A stretch of DNA of 33,876 nt, taken from positions 1 through 33,876 of the forward strand of contig NZ_BPQJ01000059.1 in the NCBI RefSeq assembly GCF_022179185.1, written 5' to 3'. The DNA is from Methylobacterium frigidaeris (lineage in GTDB: Bacteria > Pseudomonadota > Alphaproteobacteria > Rhizobiales > Beijerinckiaceae). A program made the position numbers and the translations under genes. Below, one piece after another: positions 8,929 to 17,560 of the stretch. The notes under the pieces are model-generated. The model worked only from the letters and a program-made list of their open reading frames with translations. It was not told where the DNA came from and did no database searches. The stretch's first letter is position 1. The number at the start of each line of letters is the position of its first letter.

Positions 8929-10250
8929 GCCCGCGCCGTCCCGCCCTCCTCGTCGGCGCCCTGCTGCTGCTCACCGGCTGCCAAGTCGTCGGTTCTCACG
9001 ATGAGGCCTTCGACGCGCAGAGTCAGGTTGGTCCCGATCCGGTCCTGCCCGAGCCGCAGCACTACTTGCTGCCGCCGATGCGCATCGCGCGTGCCGTCGG
9101 CTGGTCCGGGGACGCCACGCCGAGCGTGCCCGAGGGCTTCCGGGTCAACGCCTTCGCCACCGGCCTTGCGCATCCGCGCCAGGTCACCGTCCTGCCGAAC
9201 GGCGACGTGCTGGTGGTGGAGGCCAACGGTCCGAACGTCGAGCCGGTGCGGCGGCCGAAGGACCTGGTCATGGGCTGGGTCATGGCCTTCGCCGGCGCCG
9301 GCGCCAAGGGCGGCAACCGCATCACGCTGCTGCGCGACGCCGATGGCGACGGTATCCCGGAGGTGCGCAGCGTGCTCCTCGAGCACATCAACTCGCCGTT
9401 CGGCGTGGCGCTCGTCGGCCAGGACCTCTACGTCGCAGCGACCGACGCGCTGCTGCGCTTTCCCTACCGCGAGGGAGACACGAAGATCACCGAGCCCGGC
9501 ACCAAGGTCACCGACCTGCCGGGCGGCCCGATCGACCACCACTGGACCAAGGCGCTCGCCGCGAGCCCCGACGGGACCAAGCTCTATGTCGGCGTCGGCT
9601 CGAACAGCAACATCACCGAGCACGGGCTCGAGGCCGAGCGCGGCCGGGCCGAGATCTGGGAGATCGACCGCCTGAGCGGCGCGCACCGCACCTTCGCGAG
9701 CGGCCTGCGCAACCCGACCGGCCTCGACTTCGAGCCGCAATCCGGCCGGCTCTGGGCGATCGTCAACGAGCGCGACGAAATCGGGCCGAACCTCGTGCCG
9801 GACTATCTCACCTCGGTGCGCGAGGGCGCCTTCTACGGCTGGCCCTACAGCTACTGGGGCCAGCACGTCGATCCGCGGGTGCAGCCGCCTCGGCCGGACC
9901 TCGTGGCGAATGCGGTCAAGCCGGATTACGGCCTGAGCTCCCACGTCGCGCCGCTGGGCCTCGCCTTCTCGCGCACCGACCGCCTCGGCGCCGACTTCCG
10001 CGGCGGGGCGTTCGTGGGCGAGCACGGCAGCTGGGATCGCCAGGAGCTCAACGGCTACAAGGTGGTCTACGTGCCGTTCGCCGATGGGCGGCCGAGCGGC
10101 AAGGCCCGGGACGTGGTGACGGGCTTCCTCGATCGCGAGAACCGGGCCCGCGGCCGCCCGGTCGGCGTCGCGGTCGATCCGCGCGGCGCGCTCCTCGTGG
10201 CGGACGATCTCGGCAACACGGTCTGGCGGGTGACGCCGGCCGGCCCGTGA
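8925..10250 (+). CDS. PQQ-dependent sugar dehydrogenase family lipoprotein (sorbosone dehydrogenase-like)
   Basis: This 441-residue exported protein starts with a lipoprotein signal: a basic SPRRP, then a hydrophobic run ending in LLTGC, with Cys19 as the likely lipidation site. The rest is a six-bladed beta-propeller of the soluble glucose/sorbosone dehydrogenase class. Recognisable elements are GLAHPRQVTVLPNGDVLVVE, LLRDADGDGIPE (a possible calcium loop), SPFGVALVGQDLYVA, GLRNPTGLDFEP, YGWPYSYWG and FVGEHGSWDR. Such enzymes oxidise sugars or aldoses in the periplasm using PQQ. Cofactor and substrate are inferred from the family. ATG 8925 overlaps the DUF2231 stop; the frame upstream of it to 8400 is shadow. 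The next gene follows within ~30 bases. Confidence 0.88.
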   Translation: MSPRRPALLVGALLLLTGCQVVGSHDEAFDAQSQVGPDPVLPEPQHYLLPPMRIARAVGWSGDATPSVPEGFRVNAFATGLAHPRQVTVLPNGDVLVVEANGPNVEPVRRPKDLVMGWVMAFAGAGAKGGNRITLLRDADGDGIPEVRSVLLEHINSPFGVALVGQDLYVAATDALLRFPYREGDTKITEPGTKVTDLPGGPIDHHWTKALAASPDGTKLYVGVGSNSNITEHGLEAERGRAEIWEIDRLSGAHRTFASGLRNPTGLDFEPQSGRLWAIVNERDEIGPNLVPDYLTSVREGAFYGWPYSYWGQHVDPRVQPPRPDLVANAVKPDYGLSSHVAPLGLAFSRTDRLGADFRGGAFVGEHGSWDRQELNGYKVVYVPFADGRPSGKARDVVTGFLDRENRARGRPVGVAVDPRGALLVADDLGNTVWRVTPAGP

Positions 10251-10276
10251 CCGCAACCGATCCGGAGGCGAGACGG

Positions 10277-10954
10277 ATGAAGCAGGCAGACCCCCATTCC
10301 TCGGGGATCCTCACGGCCCGGCCCGGCGACGGGCCGGCGGAGCCCGCCGCGGCCGGGACGCATCCGATCGGCCTCGGCCGGAGACGGGACGGGGTCTTCC
10401 ACGTTCCGGCCGGCGCCACGCGGCCGGTCCCCCTCCTGATCATGCTGCACGGCGCCGGGGCCTCGGCCCGGGACGTCCTGCCCCTGGTTTCCGCGGCAGC
10501 GGAGGAGCACGCCGTGGCTGTGCTGGCGCCCGATTCCCGCGGGGCGACCTGGGACGTCATCCAGCACGCCTACGGGCCGGACACCGATTTCCTCGACGCG
10601 GCCCTGGCCCGGATCTTCGCGCAGGTGCCGGTCGACCACCGGCGCATCGCGGTCGCCGGCTTCTCGGACGGCGCCTCCTACGCGCTGTCGCTCGGCCTTG
10701 CCAACGGCGACCTCTTTCGGGACATCCTCGCCTTCTCCCCCGGCTTCGCCGCGCCGGCGCGCCGGGAGGGCGCGCCCCGCCTCTTCATCTCGCACGGGCG
10801 ACAGGATCCGGTCCTGCCCTTCGACCGCTGCGGCGACCGCCTGGCGGCGGTGCTGGCTGAGGCGGGCTACGACGTCGCCTACCACCCGTTCAGCGGCGGC
10901 CACGTGGTCCCGACGGCGATCGTCGATGCCGCGTTCCGCCGCTTCCTGGCCTGA
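10277..10954 (+). CDS. Alpha/beta hydrolase, phospholipase/carboxylesterase type
   Basis: This serine hydrolase is 225 residues long, or 235 if the GTG at 10247 is used. LLIMLHGAGAS is the oxyanion loop, VAGFSDGASYALSL holds the nucleophile Ser in G-F-S-D-G, GRQDPVLPF holds the acid Asp, and SGGHVVP holds the His. No signal peptide is visible. ATG 10277 is preferred because GGAGGCGAG ends about five bases upstream. The alternative GTG overlaps the dehydrogenase stop. Such small esterases act on acyl esters or lysophospholipids; the substrate here is unknown. It sits in a plus-strand run with the sugar dehydrogenase and the erythromycin-esterase-like gene. Confidence 0.82.
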   Translation: MKQADPHSSGILTARPGDGPAEPAAAGTHPIGLGRRRDGVFHVPAGATRPVPLLIMLHGAGASARDVLPLVSAAAEEHAVAVLAPDSRGATWDVIQHAYGPDTDFLDAALARIFAQVPVDHRRIAVAGFSDGASYALSLGLANGDLFRDILAFSPGFAAPARREGAPRLFISHGRQDPVLPFDRCGDRLAAVLAEAGYDVAYHPFSGGHVVPTAIVDAAFRRFLA

Positions 10955-11002
10955 GGTCGCGGAGGCTCGCGAGGGAAGCCCACCAACGAAAGGACCACCG
11001 GC

Positions 11003-12313
11003 ATGGTCGTCTCAGTAGCCCGGACCCGGATCACGCCGCTCCTGCGGGAGCGGCTCGTGCCGCTGCCGGAGATGGAGGATCCCAGTTTCGCCGCCTTCGC
11101 CGACCGGTTCGCGCAGGCCCGGATCGTGCTGCTGGGTGAGGCCACCCACGGCACCTCCGAGTTCTACCAGGCGAGAGCCGCCATCACGCAGCGTCTCGTT
11201 GCGCGCCACGGCTTCCGCGTCGTTGCGGTCGAAGCCGATTGGCCGGACGCGGCGAGGATCGACCGCTACCTCCGCCACCGGGCCGACACGCCGTTCCCGG
11301 ACGAGACCTTCGCCCGCTTCCCCACCTGGATGTGGCGCAACCGCGAGATCCTGGACCCCGCGCGCGGCCTGCGCACCTTCAATGCAGGGCGGCAGGCGGC
11401 GGACCAGGTCCGTTTCCGTGGTCTCGACGTCTACAGCCTCGGCGCCTCCATGGCGGCCGTGCTCGACTACCTCGACCGGGTCGATCCTGCCGCGGCACGC
11501 CAGGCCCGCGACCGCTACGGCTGCCTCTCGCCCTGGCACGCCAAGCCCGAACGCTACGGCCGCGAGGTGATGTTCGGCGCCAAGCACCCCTGCGAGGAGG
11601 CGGTCACACGGATCCTGCACGATCTTCAGGAAAAGCAGCTCGCTTACACTGCCCAGGATCCGGATGCCTATCTGGACGCGGCGCAGAACGCCCGCATCGT
11701 GCGCGCGGCCGAACAGTACTACCGCATCATGTATCGCGGCTCCGTCGAATCCTGGAATATCCGCGACCGGCACATGTTCGATACGCTCCAGCACCTCGTC
11801 GCGGGCGGTCGCAAGGCGGTCGTCTGGGCCCACAATTCGCATATCGGCCACGCAGGCGCGACCGCGATGGGCTGGGAAGGCGAGTTCAACATCGGCGAAC
11901 TCGCCAAGACCGCCTATGGCGACGAGGCGGTCCTCGTCGGCTTCGGGACCGACCGCGGCACGGTGGCGGCGGCCGACGACTGGGACGAGCCGATGCAGGT
12001 GATGAAGGTGCGGCCGGTCCGGGAGGACAGCCACGAGGCGCTGTTCCGGGAGGCGGGCCTGCCGCGTGCCTTCCTCGACCTGCGGGCGCCGGGTTCGGCA
12101 GCATTGCGGGAGGCCTGGACCGCGCCGCGCCGCGAGCGGGCGATCGGCGTCGTCTACCGCCCGCGCACCGAGCTGCAGAGCCACTATTTCGATGCCGTGC
12201 TGCCGGAGCAGTTCGACGCCTATGTCTGGCTTGAGGAGACGCGCGCCGTCACGCCGCTACTGGCCGGAGAGATCCGATCCGGCGAGAGCGAGACCTTCCC
12301 GAGTGGGTTGTGA
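11003..12313 (+). CDS. Erythromycin esterase family protein
   Basis: The 436-residue product belongs to the EreA/EreB-like superfamily. The N-terminal catalytic motif LLGEATHGTSEFY carries Glu46 and His49, VVAVEADWPDA a second acidic site, and VVWAHNSHIGH (about residues 274-284) a further conserved His. Founding members hydrolyse the macrolide lactone ring, but most chromosomal relatives have unknown substrates, so resistance should not be assumed. The start ATG 11003 has AAAGGA about 10 bases upstream. It lies 48 bases after the esterase and is probably the last gene of the 8434-12313 run. The ~130 bases that follow, up to the convergent SGNH gene, contain two copies of CCATGGCGAG but no clear terminator. 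Confidence 0.88.
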   Translation: MVVSVARTRITPLLRERLVPLPEMEDPSFAAFADRFAQARIVLLGEATHGTSEFYQARAAITQRLVARHGFRVVAVEADWPDAARIDRYLRHRADTPFPDETFARFPTWMWRNREILDPARGLRTFNAGRQAADQVRFRGLDVYSLGASMAAVLDYLDRVDPAAARQARDRYGCLSPWHAKPERYGREVMFGAKHPCEEAVTRILHDLQEKQLAYTAQDPDAYLDAAQNARIVRAAEQYYRIMYRGSVESWNIRDRHMFDTLQHLVAGGRKAVVWAHNSHIGHAGATAMGWEGEFNIGELAKTAYGDEAVLVGFGTDRGTVAAADDWDEPMQVMKVRPVREDSHEALFREAGLPRAFLDLRAPGSAALREAWTAPRRERAIGVVYRPRTELQSHYFDAVLPEQFDAYVWLEETRAVTPLLAGEIRSGESETFPSGL

Positions 12314-12445
12314 GCCCGGCAAGCCGCTCACGATTGCCGCAGCAGGGCCATGGCGAGGGCCGGACCATGGCGAGCACTGGCTCAGCGCCCCGAGGAATGC
12401 TGAGAGGACACGCTGGCGGCGCCCTCGCGCCGGGGCGGTCGGTCC

Positions 12446-13078
12446 TCAGGGCCGCGCGATGATCAGGCCCCCGGGCAACCCGGCGTCCCGGCGCAGGAAC
12501 GCCGCGATCGCCGCCGCGATCTTCTCCCCACCCTGAACCGACGGTTCGATCGGGTTGGCGAAGTCCGCATCCTCGCCGCACAGCACCCGCAGGTCGAGGA
12601 GCACGAGGCCGCGCGCCGCCGCCTCGCGTGTCACGACATCGTTGAGGATCGCCAGGGCCGTCGCGGTCAGGCGTCGGCGGACCGGATCGGGATAACGCGG
12701 GTCGTAGATGGTGCAGAGGGCCGTCGGGCGCCCGCGCGCCAGCACGGCGTCCAGCATCGCGCGGTACTCCGCCCGGAAGCGATCCTGCGTGCTCGCGAGC
12801 CGCTCGATCGCCTCCGCCACCGAGTGCACCGGCCCATCGAGCACGCCGGACGCGCGCAGGGCGTCGTTGCCGCCCGCGCTGACGACGAGGTGGGTCGCGT
12901 CATCCGGCAGGCCGGCGAGCTGGCCCGGCACGTTCGCCAGCACCGCCCCGTCGACCGCGAGCAGCGTCGCACGCCCGTCTGGCAGGAGGGCGCGCAGCTG
13001 GCGCGCCACGTCGGGGCCGCCGCGCACGTAGGCGCCGTTGTCGAAGACGGAATCGCCGAGCAGGACCGCGTGCGTCAT
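12446..13078 (-). CDS. SGNH/GDSL-type hydrolase
   Basis: This 210-residue protein carries the family's block I motif GDSVFDNGAYV at its N-terminus (Ser about residue 9). It also has LVVSAGGNDAL (block III, the GxND type), with TIYDPRYPDP and a C-terminal IEPSVQGGEKIA that replaces the classic DxxH segment. SGNH enzymes are esterases or lipases; the substrate is unknown. ATG 13078 is chosen because GGAGAG lies about 6 bases upstream and the catalytic block follows directly. A longer version from ATG 13180 would overlap the epoxide-hydrolase stop (ATGA) and add an Arg-rich, partly hydrophobic leader, so export cannot be excluded. The usual Asp-x-x-His pair is not obvious at the C-terminus, so activity is not certain. 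Confidence 0.8.
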   Translation of the reverse strand: MTHAVLLGDSVFDNGAYVRGGPDVARQLRALLPDGRATLLAVDGAVLANVPGQLAGLPDDATHLVVSAGGNDALRASGVLDGPVHSVAEAIERLASTQDRFRAEYRAMLDAVLARGRPTALCTIYDPRYPDPVRRRLTATALAILNDVVTREAAARGLVLLDLRVLCGEDADFANPIEPSVQGGEKIAAAIAAFLRRDAGLPGGLIIARP

Positions 13079-13176
13079 GAATCTCTCCGTCTCGGGTTTC
13101 TCGTCGGCCGGCCGCGCCGATGCCCTCCGCGCGAGGACGAGCACGGACGCAGCCAGGACCTCGCGCCGGCCCGGCC

Positions 13177-14040
13177 TCATCCGGTCAGGAAGGCCGTCAG
13201 CTCCGCCGCGACCGTCTCCGGCTCCTCGTGGTGGAGCCAGTGCGTCGCTTCGGGCAGCCACGCGATCCGGCCCTGCTTGCACAGCTCCAGGCAGGCGGTG
13301 GCGAGGTGGGGACTGAGCGCCGGATCCTTGCGGCCCCACAGGATCAGGGTCGGGACTGGGATCGGCGCGAGCTCGCGACGGTCCTTCAGCCGCATCGCCC
13401 GGTACCAGTTGAGCATGCCTTCAAGCGCGCCTGGCTGCGCCCAGGCCTCGCGGTAGCGGGCGATGTCCTCGTCCGCGAAGGTCCCCGGCCGGCTCGTCAG
13501 GTGCAGGGCCTGGCGCAGGGCGAGGAAGTCCGCCGCGCGCAGGGCTGCCTCGGGCAGAACTGGCACCTGGAACAGGGCGAAGTAGACGACGCGCAGGGCC
13601 TGGACCGGGTGGCGACGCGCATAGGCCGCGAGCACGTCGGGATGCGGCGCGTTCAGGATCGCGAGCCGGTCGATCCGCTCGGGCGAGCGTGCGGCGAGCC
13701 ACCAGCCGACGATGCCGCCCCAGTCATGCCCGACGAGCCGCACCCGCTGGGCGCCGTGCCGGTCGGCCAGGGCCAGCACGTCGTCGGCGACGCGGTCGAG
13801 GTGATAGGCGGCGATCTCCCGCGGCTTGTCGCTGCGGTTGTAGCCGCGCAGGTCGGGCGCCAGAACCCGCAGTCCCGCGGCGGCGAGCGGGCCGATCTGG
13901 TGCCGCCAGGCGAACCACGCTTCTGGAAAACCGTGCAGCAGGATCGTCAGCGACCCGTCCGCCGGGCCGGCTGCGGCGACGTGCAGGGTCACGCCCGGCA
14001 GAGGGACCAGGGAGAGTTCGGGGTCGGACCAGGATGCCAT
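13177..14040 (-). CDS. Alpha/beta hydrolase, epoxide hydrolase-like
   Basis: This 287-residue hydrolase has LLHGFPEAWFAWRHQ (oxyanion HGFPE motif), RGYNRSDKP, and the nucleophile elbow GHDWGG with Asp106. GRKDPALS and THWLHHEEPE follow as the acid and His regions. An Asp nucleophile in HDWGG, with RGYxxSD, points to the epoxide-hydrolase branch rather than serine esterases; haloalkane or fluoroacetate dehalogenases are the alternative. No signal peptide is seen. ATG 14040 is chosen where homology begins; the frame upstream of it is shadow. It is divergent from the HAD gene at 14169, and the SGNH gene follows downstream, probably in one transcript. Confidence 0.87.
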   Translation of the reverse strand: MASWSDPELSLVPLPGVTLHVAAAGPADGSLTILLHGFPEAWFAWRHQIGPLAAAGLRVLAPDLRGYNRSDKPREIAAYHLDRVADDVLALADRHGAQRVRLVGHDWGGIVGWWLAARSPERIDRLAILNAPHPDVLAAYARRHPVQALRVVYFALFQVPVLPEAALRAADFLALRQALHLTSRPGTFADEDIARYREAWAQPGALEGMLNWYRAMRLKDRRELAPIPVPTLILWGRKDPALSPHLATACLELCKQGRIAWLPEATHWLHHEEPETVAAELTAFLTG

Positions 14041-14168
14041 TACGGAACCAGGAAGACGGTGCTTGGCAAGGATACCTCGGCAAGGATGCCTCGGGCCCGC
14101 ACGGCGGGCATGGGCAACGTCCCCCCGCTGCGACGGATCCACCGCGAGGCGGGTGCGTTGGCGAGGTG

Positions 14169-14663
14169 ATGCAGCTCTATCTCGACTGTGACGGCGTGCT
14201 GGCGGATTTCGACGCGGGCGCGACCCGCGTGCTCGGCTGCCCGCCGCGCGAGTACCAGCAGCGCCACGGCCCTGCGCGGTTCTGGGCCGCGCTCGCTCGT
14301 GCCCCGGATTTCTACGGGCAGCTCCCGCTGATGCCGGACGCGATGGCGCTGTTCGACGCCGTTCGGTCCCTGGAGCCGGTGATCCTCACCGGGTGCCCGC
14401 GGGGGACCTGGGCGCAGCCGCAGAAGCACCGCTGGGTTGCGGAGCACTTTCCGGGCACGCGCCTCATCACCTGCCTGGCGGTCGAGAAGCGTCTCCACTG
14501 CCGTCCGGGCGACGTGCTCATCGACGACACGCCGACCCACCGCGCACTCTGGGAGGCGGCGGGCGGCATCTTCATCCTGCATCGCTCCGCCCGCGCCTCG
14601 CTGAAGGCCCTGGCGGCTCATTGGCCCAGCGGTCCGTCCGGCGGGGGACCCGACGTCGCGTGA
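14169..14663 (+). CDS. HAD-superfamily protein, 5'-nucleotidase-like
   Basis: This small 164-residue HAD protein has motif I as LDCDGVLADFD (Asp6 and Asp8), motif II as ILTGCPRG, a Lys near VEKRL, and motif IV as VLIDDTPTHRALWEAAGG. That arrangement resembles the 5'(3')-deoxyribonucleotidase type, which dephosphorylates nucleoside monophosphates. The substrate is inferred. ATG 14169 has GCGAGG just upstream (14161-14166), which is tight spacing. It is transcribed away from the epoxide hydrolase-like gene across ~128 bases. The C-terminal 20 residues are Ser/Gly/Pro-rich and unlikely to be folded. Confidence 0.8.
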   Translation: MQLYLDCDGVLADFDAGATRVLGCPPREYQQRHGPARFWAALARAPDFYGQLPLMPDAMALFDAVRSLEPVILTGCPRGTWAQPQKHRWVAEHFPGTRLITCLAVEKRLHCRPGDVLIDDTPTHRALWEAAGGIFILHRSARASLKALAAHWPSGPSGGGPDVA

Positions 14664-14746
14664 CGTCGGCCTCGTGATCGCGAGGGACGCCAGGGCCCTC
14701 GACGAGGCGCGGGGGGATCCCGCCGCAGGGATCGCGGCGTGACCAC

Positions 14747-15484
14747 TCAGCTCGTCGACTGCATGGTGGGATCGTCGCTCGGTCCGATCGGCGTCACGCC
14801 CGGATTCATGTGGCGCGGATCGGCGTGCAGGCCCGCCGCGGGCATCCGTGACGAGGCGTCGCTCAGGCGCCGGAGGGTCTCCGGCGGCGTCTCGGCTTCG
14901 GTTGCCGCGACGGTGTCGGTGCTGCCGCCCGCCACCGCGTCGAGCCGGGCCCGGTCGGAGGCGATCCGCACGACCTCCGCCTGCCAGTCGGGCTCGCGGT
15001 CCATCCGGCGCCGCAGGTCGTCGGGCCGCGCGACGTCGAGGGGATCGTCCTGCCCGAAATCCTGGCCGTTACGGTCGGTGTAGGGGTCGAAGTCGCGCAG
15101 GTTGCGGCGGGGCCGGGCAACCCTGCGGTCCGGTTCCGTCCCGGTCCGCTCCGGCCCACGGTCGCTCATCGCCACCAGGGCGAGTTCGGCGAGGCCGAGC
15201 GCCACCAGGAGGGCGCGGTCCTCGCGCCGCTCCTCGCGCATCAGCAGCCCGGCACCGACGAAGGAAAGGGCGCTCGCCGTGTCGAGGGCGAGATGCGCCC
15301 GCATCGAGAGGACGGGCAGGAGGCCGCCCTCGTGGCGGGTGACGAGCGTGTAGGCGAGGTGCCAGACCGGACCGACGCTCATCACCCTGCGCGTCCCGGG
15401 GCCGCGCCCCTTCGTCCGACCGAGCGCCGCTATGAAGGCCGGAATGGCGTAATCGCTGGCGGCGTGGAGGCGTCTGCTGATCAC
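14747..15484 (-). CDS. Membrane protein of unknown function with long hydrophilic tail
   Basis: This 245-residue protein has an N-terminal part with hydrophobic stretches (about residues 10-25, 35-50, 60-80 and 90-105; DYAIPAFIAALG, AHLALDTASALSFVGAGLLM). An acidic, probably disordered tail follows, with RRNLRDFDPYTDRNGQDFGQ and a Thr/Glu-rich end. A GTG at 15484 is used because it overlaps the SPW-repeat gene's stop as GTGA and the membrane part begins at once. The longer frame to 15709 is Arg-rich shadow. I do not recognise the family. Coupling to the SPW-repeat gene suggests that the two act together in the membrane. Confidence 0.65.
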   Translation of the reverse strand: MISRRLHAASDYAIPAFIAALGRTKGRGPGTRRVMSVGPVWHLAYTLVTRHEGGLLPVLSMRAHLALDTASALSFVGAGLLMREERREDRALLVALGLAELALVAMSDRGPERTGTEPDRRVARPRRNLRDFDPYTDRNGQDFGQDDPLDVARPDDLRRRMDREPDWQAEVVRIASDRARLDAVAGGSTDTVAATEAETPPETLRRLSDASSRMPAAGLHADPRHMNPGVTPIGPSDDPTMQSTS

Positions 15485-15861
15485 GCGGAGGCTCCCGTGG
15501 AGGTAGCAATGCGGTCGTCGCGCGCGGCGCGCGTGGTCAGTCCCGCGCCGATTTCGAGGACGCCCATGACCACGTGCGGCCATGTCACCCGGTCGGCGAA
15601 CCCGAACAGCCACGGCGAGACGACGAGCAGCAGCCCGGCCGCGACATCGGCGCCGAGATGGACCGGCAGGGGGATGAGCTTGACGGCGGAGAGCTCGTAG
15701 TCGGTGCACAAGCTCATCAGCAGGAGCGCGGCGCCGACGGCCTGCATGACGTACTGCGCCGCCGTGCCGTCGGCAAAGCCGAGCAGATAGGGCAGCGCGA
15801 TGAGCACGAGCCCGGCTCCGTAGTCGAGGATGGCGTGGATGCGTGAGGGAATGAACCGCAT
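15481..15861 (-). CDS. SPW-repeat membrane protein
   Basis: This 126-residue integral membrane protein has four hydrophobic spans arranged as two similar halves. The first half contains ALPYLLGFAD and the second VSPWLFGFAD, which is the SPW repeat that names the family. The start ATG 15861 (MRFIPSRIHAILDY) is preferred over an in-frame upstream start at 15897. The function of the family is unknown. Its stop overlaps the GTG start of the following membrane protein gene, implying an operon of two. Confidence 0.8.
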   Translation of the reverse strand: MRFIPSRIHAILDYGAGLVLIALPYLLGFADGTAAQYVMQAVGAALLLMSLCTDYELSAVKLIPLPVHLGADVAAGLLLVVSPWLFGFADRVTWPHVVMGVLEIGAGLTTRAARDDRIATSTGASA

Positions 15862-16211
15862 GGATCGCTCGCGAGAGGGGGCGGAACCTCCGAGCAAGGT
15901 CCGGCCCGGGGAAGATCCGCGGAATGCGCGGAGACGATCACCGGTGCGGGCGTATGGCTAGCCGGGAATGGACGATGGCCGGTTTCCCGGAACGCCTTTG
16001 CGCCTGGTGGGTTGGCTGCATGCACAACAGCACAGAAGTCGGCGTGTTTTCATTGATTTTCGTTAAATCGACTTCTCTTCGTGAGACAACGCTTTGATGA
16101 ATGTTAATCGCAGGGCAAGACTTGCTGGCCTTGCTCCAGCAACGGCGTCGGCGTGCTCCGTCGTGAGGCCGTGAGACAGGGCGCGCGTGCGACAGGCAGC
16201 GGGGATGTGGC
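15862..16211. other. 350-base intergenic region between divergent genes
   Basis: No coding frame is supported here. The part from 16020 to 16110 is A+T-rich and is the likely promoter area for the dehydrogenase gene at 16212. It contains an inverted repeat, AGAAGTCG at 16034-16041 and CGACTTCT at 16069-16076, with a smaller GATTT/AAATC pair nested inside. This could be an operator or a hairpin in the leader. No standard -35/-10 pair stands out. Confidence 0.5.
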
Positions 16212-17234
16212 ATGGCGAGCAACGACAGGCTGAGCGATGACGGAGCGAGGGATCTGACGGGACGGACGGTCGTGATCACCGGCGCGTCCAGCGGAATCGG
16301 ATGGGCGGCCGCCCTGGCCTTTGCGCGCCGCGCCGCCGCCCTGGTTCTGGTCGCGCGTCGGCGCGCGCCGCTCGAACGGCTGGCGCGCCGTTGTGAGGAC
16401 CTTGGCGCGAGGGCGCTCGCGATCGAGGCCGACGTGACCGATCCCGAGCGGATGCACGCTGTGGCGGAGGCGGCGCAGGCCGCATTCGGTGGCATCGACG
16501 TGTGGATCAACGGCGCCGGCCTGAGCCTCTGGGGCTCGTTCGCCACCATCCCGATCGCGCACCAGAACCGCTTGATCGCCGTGAACCTGATCGGCGTGAT
16601 GAACGGCAGCCACGCCGCTCTCCGGGTGATGCGCCCTCGCGGGCGCGGCGTGATCATCAACGTCTCGTCCTTCGGCGGTCGCCTGCCGATGCCATTCGCG
16701 GCCGCCTACAGCGCCAGCAAGTACGGCGTGACCGGGTTCACCGAGGCGCTGCGCCACGAGATGGCGGCGACGAGCGCCATCGCGGTGTGCGGCGTCTACC
16801 CGGGCTTCGTCGACACGCCGACCGACATCCACTCGGCGAACTATACCGGGCGCGCCCTGCGTCCCGTCCCGCCCGTTCTCACTCCCGAGCGGGTGGCCGA
16901 GGCAATGGTGTCCCTCGCGCGCCGGCCCCGCCGGTCGGTCCGACTTGGGCTGCACCACGCCCTCGCGGCGCCCTACGCGCTGGCGCCGGACACGACTGGG
17001 CGCGCCGTGGCGGACCTCGCCCGCCGGTTCCTGCTGGAGTCCGGCCCGGACGCGCCACCGTCCGGCGGGATCCTGTACGGCCCGATGCGCGAGGGCACAG
17101 GCGCACGGGGCGGCTGGGGCCAGCCCGCCCGCCGCCGGGCCGGCCGCGCCACCGTCTCGGCCCTCGCCGGGATCGCGATCCTGGCCGGCCTGGTCGGTTT
17201 CGCGCGGCACAGGTTGGCCGGTAGGCCGTTGTAA
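16212..17234 (+). CDS. Short-chain dehydrogenase/reductase with C-terminal membrane anchor
   Basis: This 340-residue classical SDR has cofactor motif TGASSGIG at residues 23-30, the structural motif NGAG (a variant of NNAG) at 100-103, catalytic Ser around 152-153 in INVSSFGG, and YSASK with Tyr166 and Lys170. An Arg-rich stretch after the first beta-alpha unit (VARRRAPLERLARR) favours NADP. The domain ends near residue 250. It is followed by ~60 residues without a clear domain and a C-terminal hydrophobic span (about 312-332, ALAGIAILAGLVGFA), so it is probably tethered to the inner membrane. The substrate is unknown. It is monocistronic, with a long upstream region holding an inverted repeat. 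Confidence 0.87.
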   Translation: MASNDRLSDDGARDLTGRTVVITGASSGIGWAAALAFARRAAALVLVARRRAPLERLARRCEDLGARALAIEADVTDPERMHAVAEAAQAAFGGIDVWINGAGLSLWGSFATIPIAHQNRLIAVNLIGVMNGSHAALRVMRPRGRGVIINVSSFGGRLPMPFAAAYSASKYGVTGFTEALRHEMAATSAIAVCGVYPGFVDTPTDIHSANYTGRALRPVPPVLTPERVAEAMVSLARRPRRSVRLGLHHALAAPYALAPDTTGRAVADLARRFLLESGPDAPPSGGILYGPMREGTGARGGWGQPARRRAGRATVSALAGIAILAGLVGFARHRLAGRPL

Positions 17235-17263
17235 GTCGCCCGGCGGTTCGGCGAGACCGGCCG

Positions 17264-17560
17264 TCATCGGTCGCTGAGCGGGGCTCCGGGGAACGGCCTC
17301 ATGGATTGTATACCATCTTGCGAAGAACCTGGAGTTCCAATCGGTCCGAAGTCAACCCGGTCCCCCAGGATGCGTCGCGCCGACATGATCTTCTGCAGGG
17401 TCTGCCGGTTCTCACCGCTGTGCCGCGCAAGATCCTCCAGGCGACGGAGTTCTTCGATCGTCCGCACGGTCAACGCATCGCAGGACACATCATGATCATG
17501 CGCGAGTTCCAGGACGAGATCGCTGAGTTCGCCGTCGAGTTCGACATGCGCTCGCTCCAC
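17264..17560 (-). CDS. Small protein of unknown function (98 aa)
   Basis: The start is GTG 17560, with GGGAG about 9 bases upstream, a good ribosome binding site. The sequence is acidic and helical, with ELSDLVLELAHDHDVSCDAL and TIEELRRLEDLARHSGENRQ. A basic centre (IMSARRILGD) and a short tail follow. No signal peptide or membrane span is present. I do not recognise the family. It stands alone on the minus strand and converges on the dehydrogenase gene, 29 bases from its end. Confidence 0.6.
   Translation of the reverse strand: MERAHVELDGELSDLVLELAHDHDVSCDALTVRTIEELRRLEDLARHSGENRQTLQKIMSARRILGDRVDFGPIGTPGSSQDGIQSMRPFPGAPLSDR

Noticed and set aside
11003..12313. Antibiotic resistance role for the erythromycin-esterase-family gene
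   Set aside because: The family is broad and most chromosomal members have unknown substrates; nothing here points to macrolide exposure or a resistance cassette.
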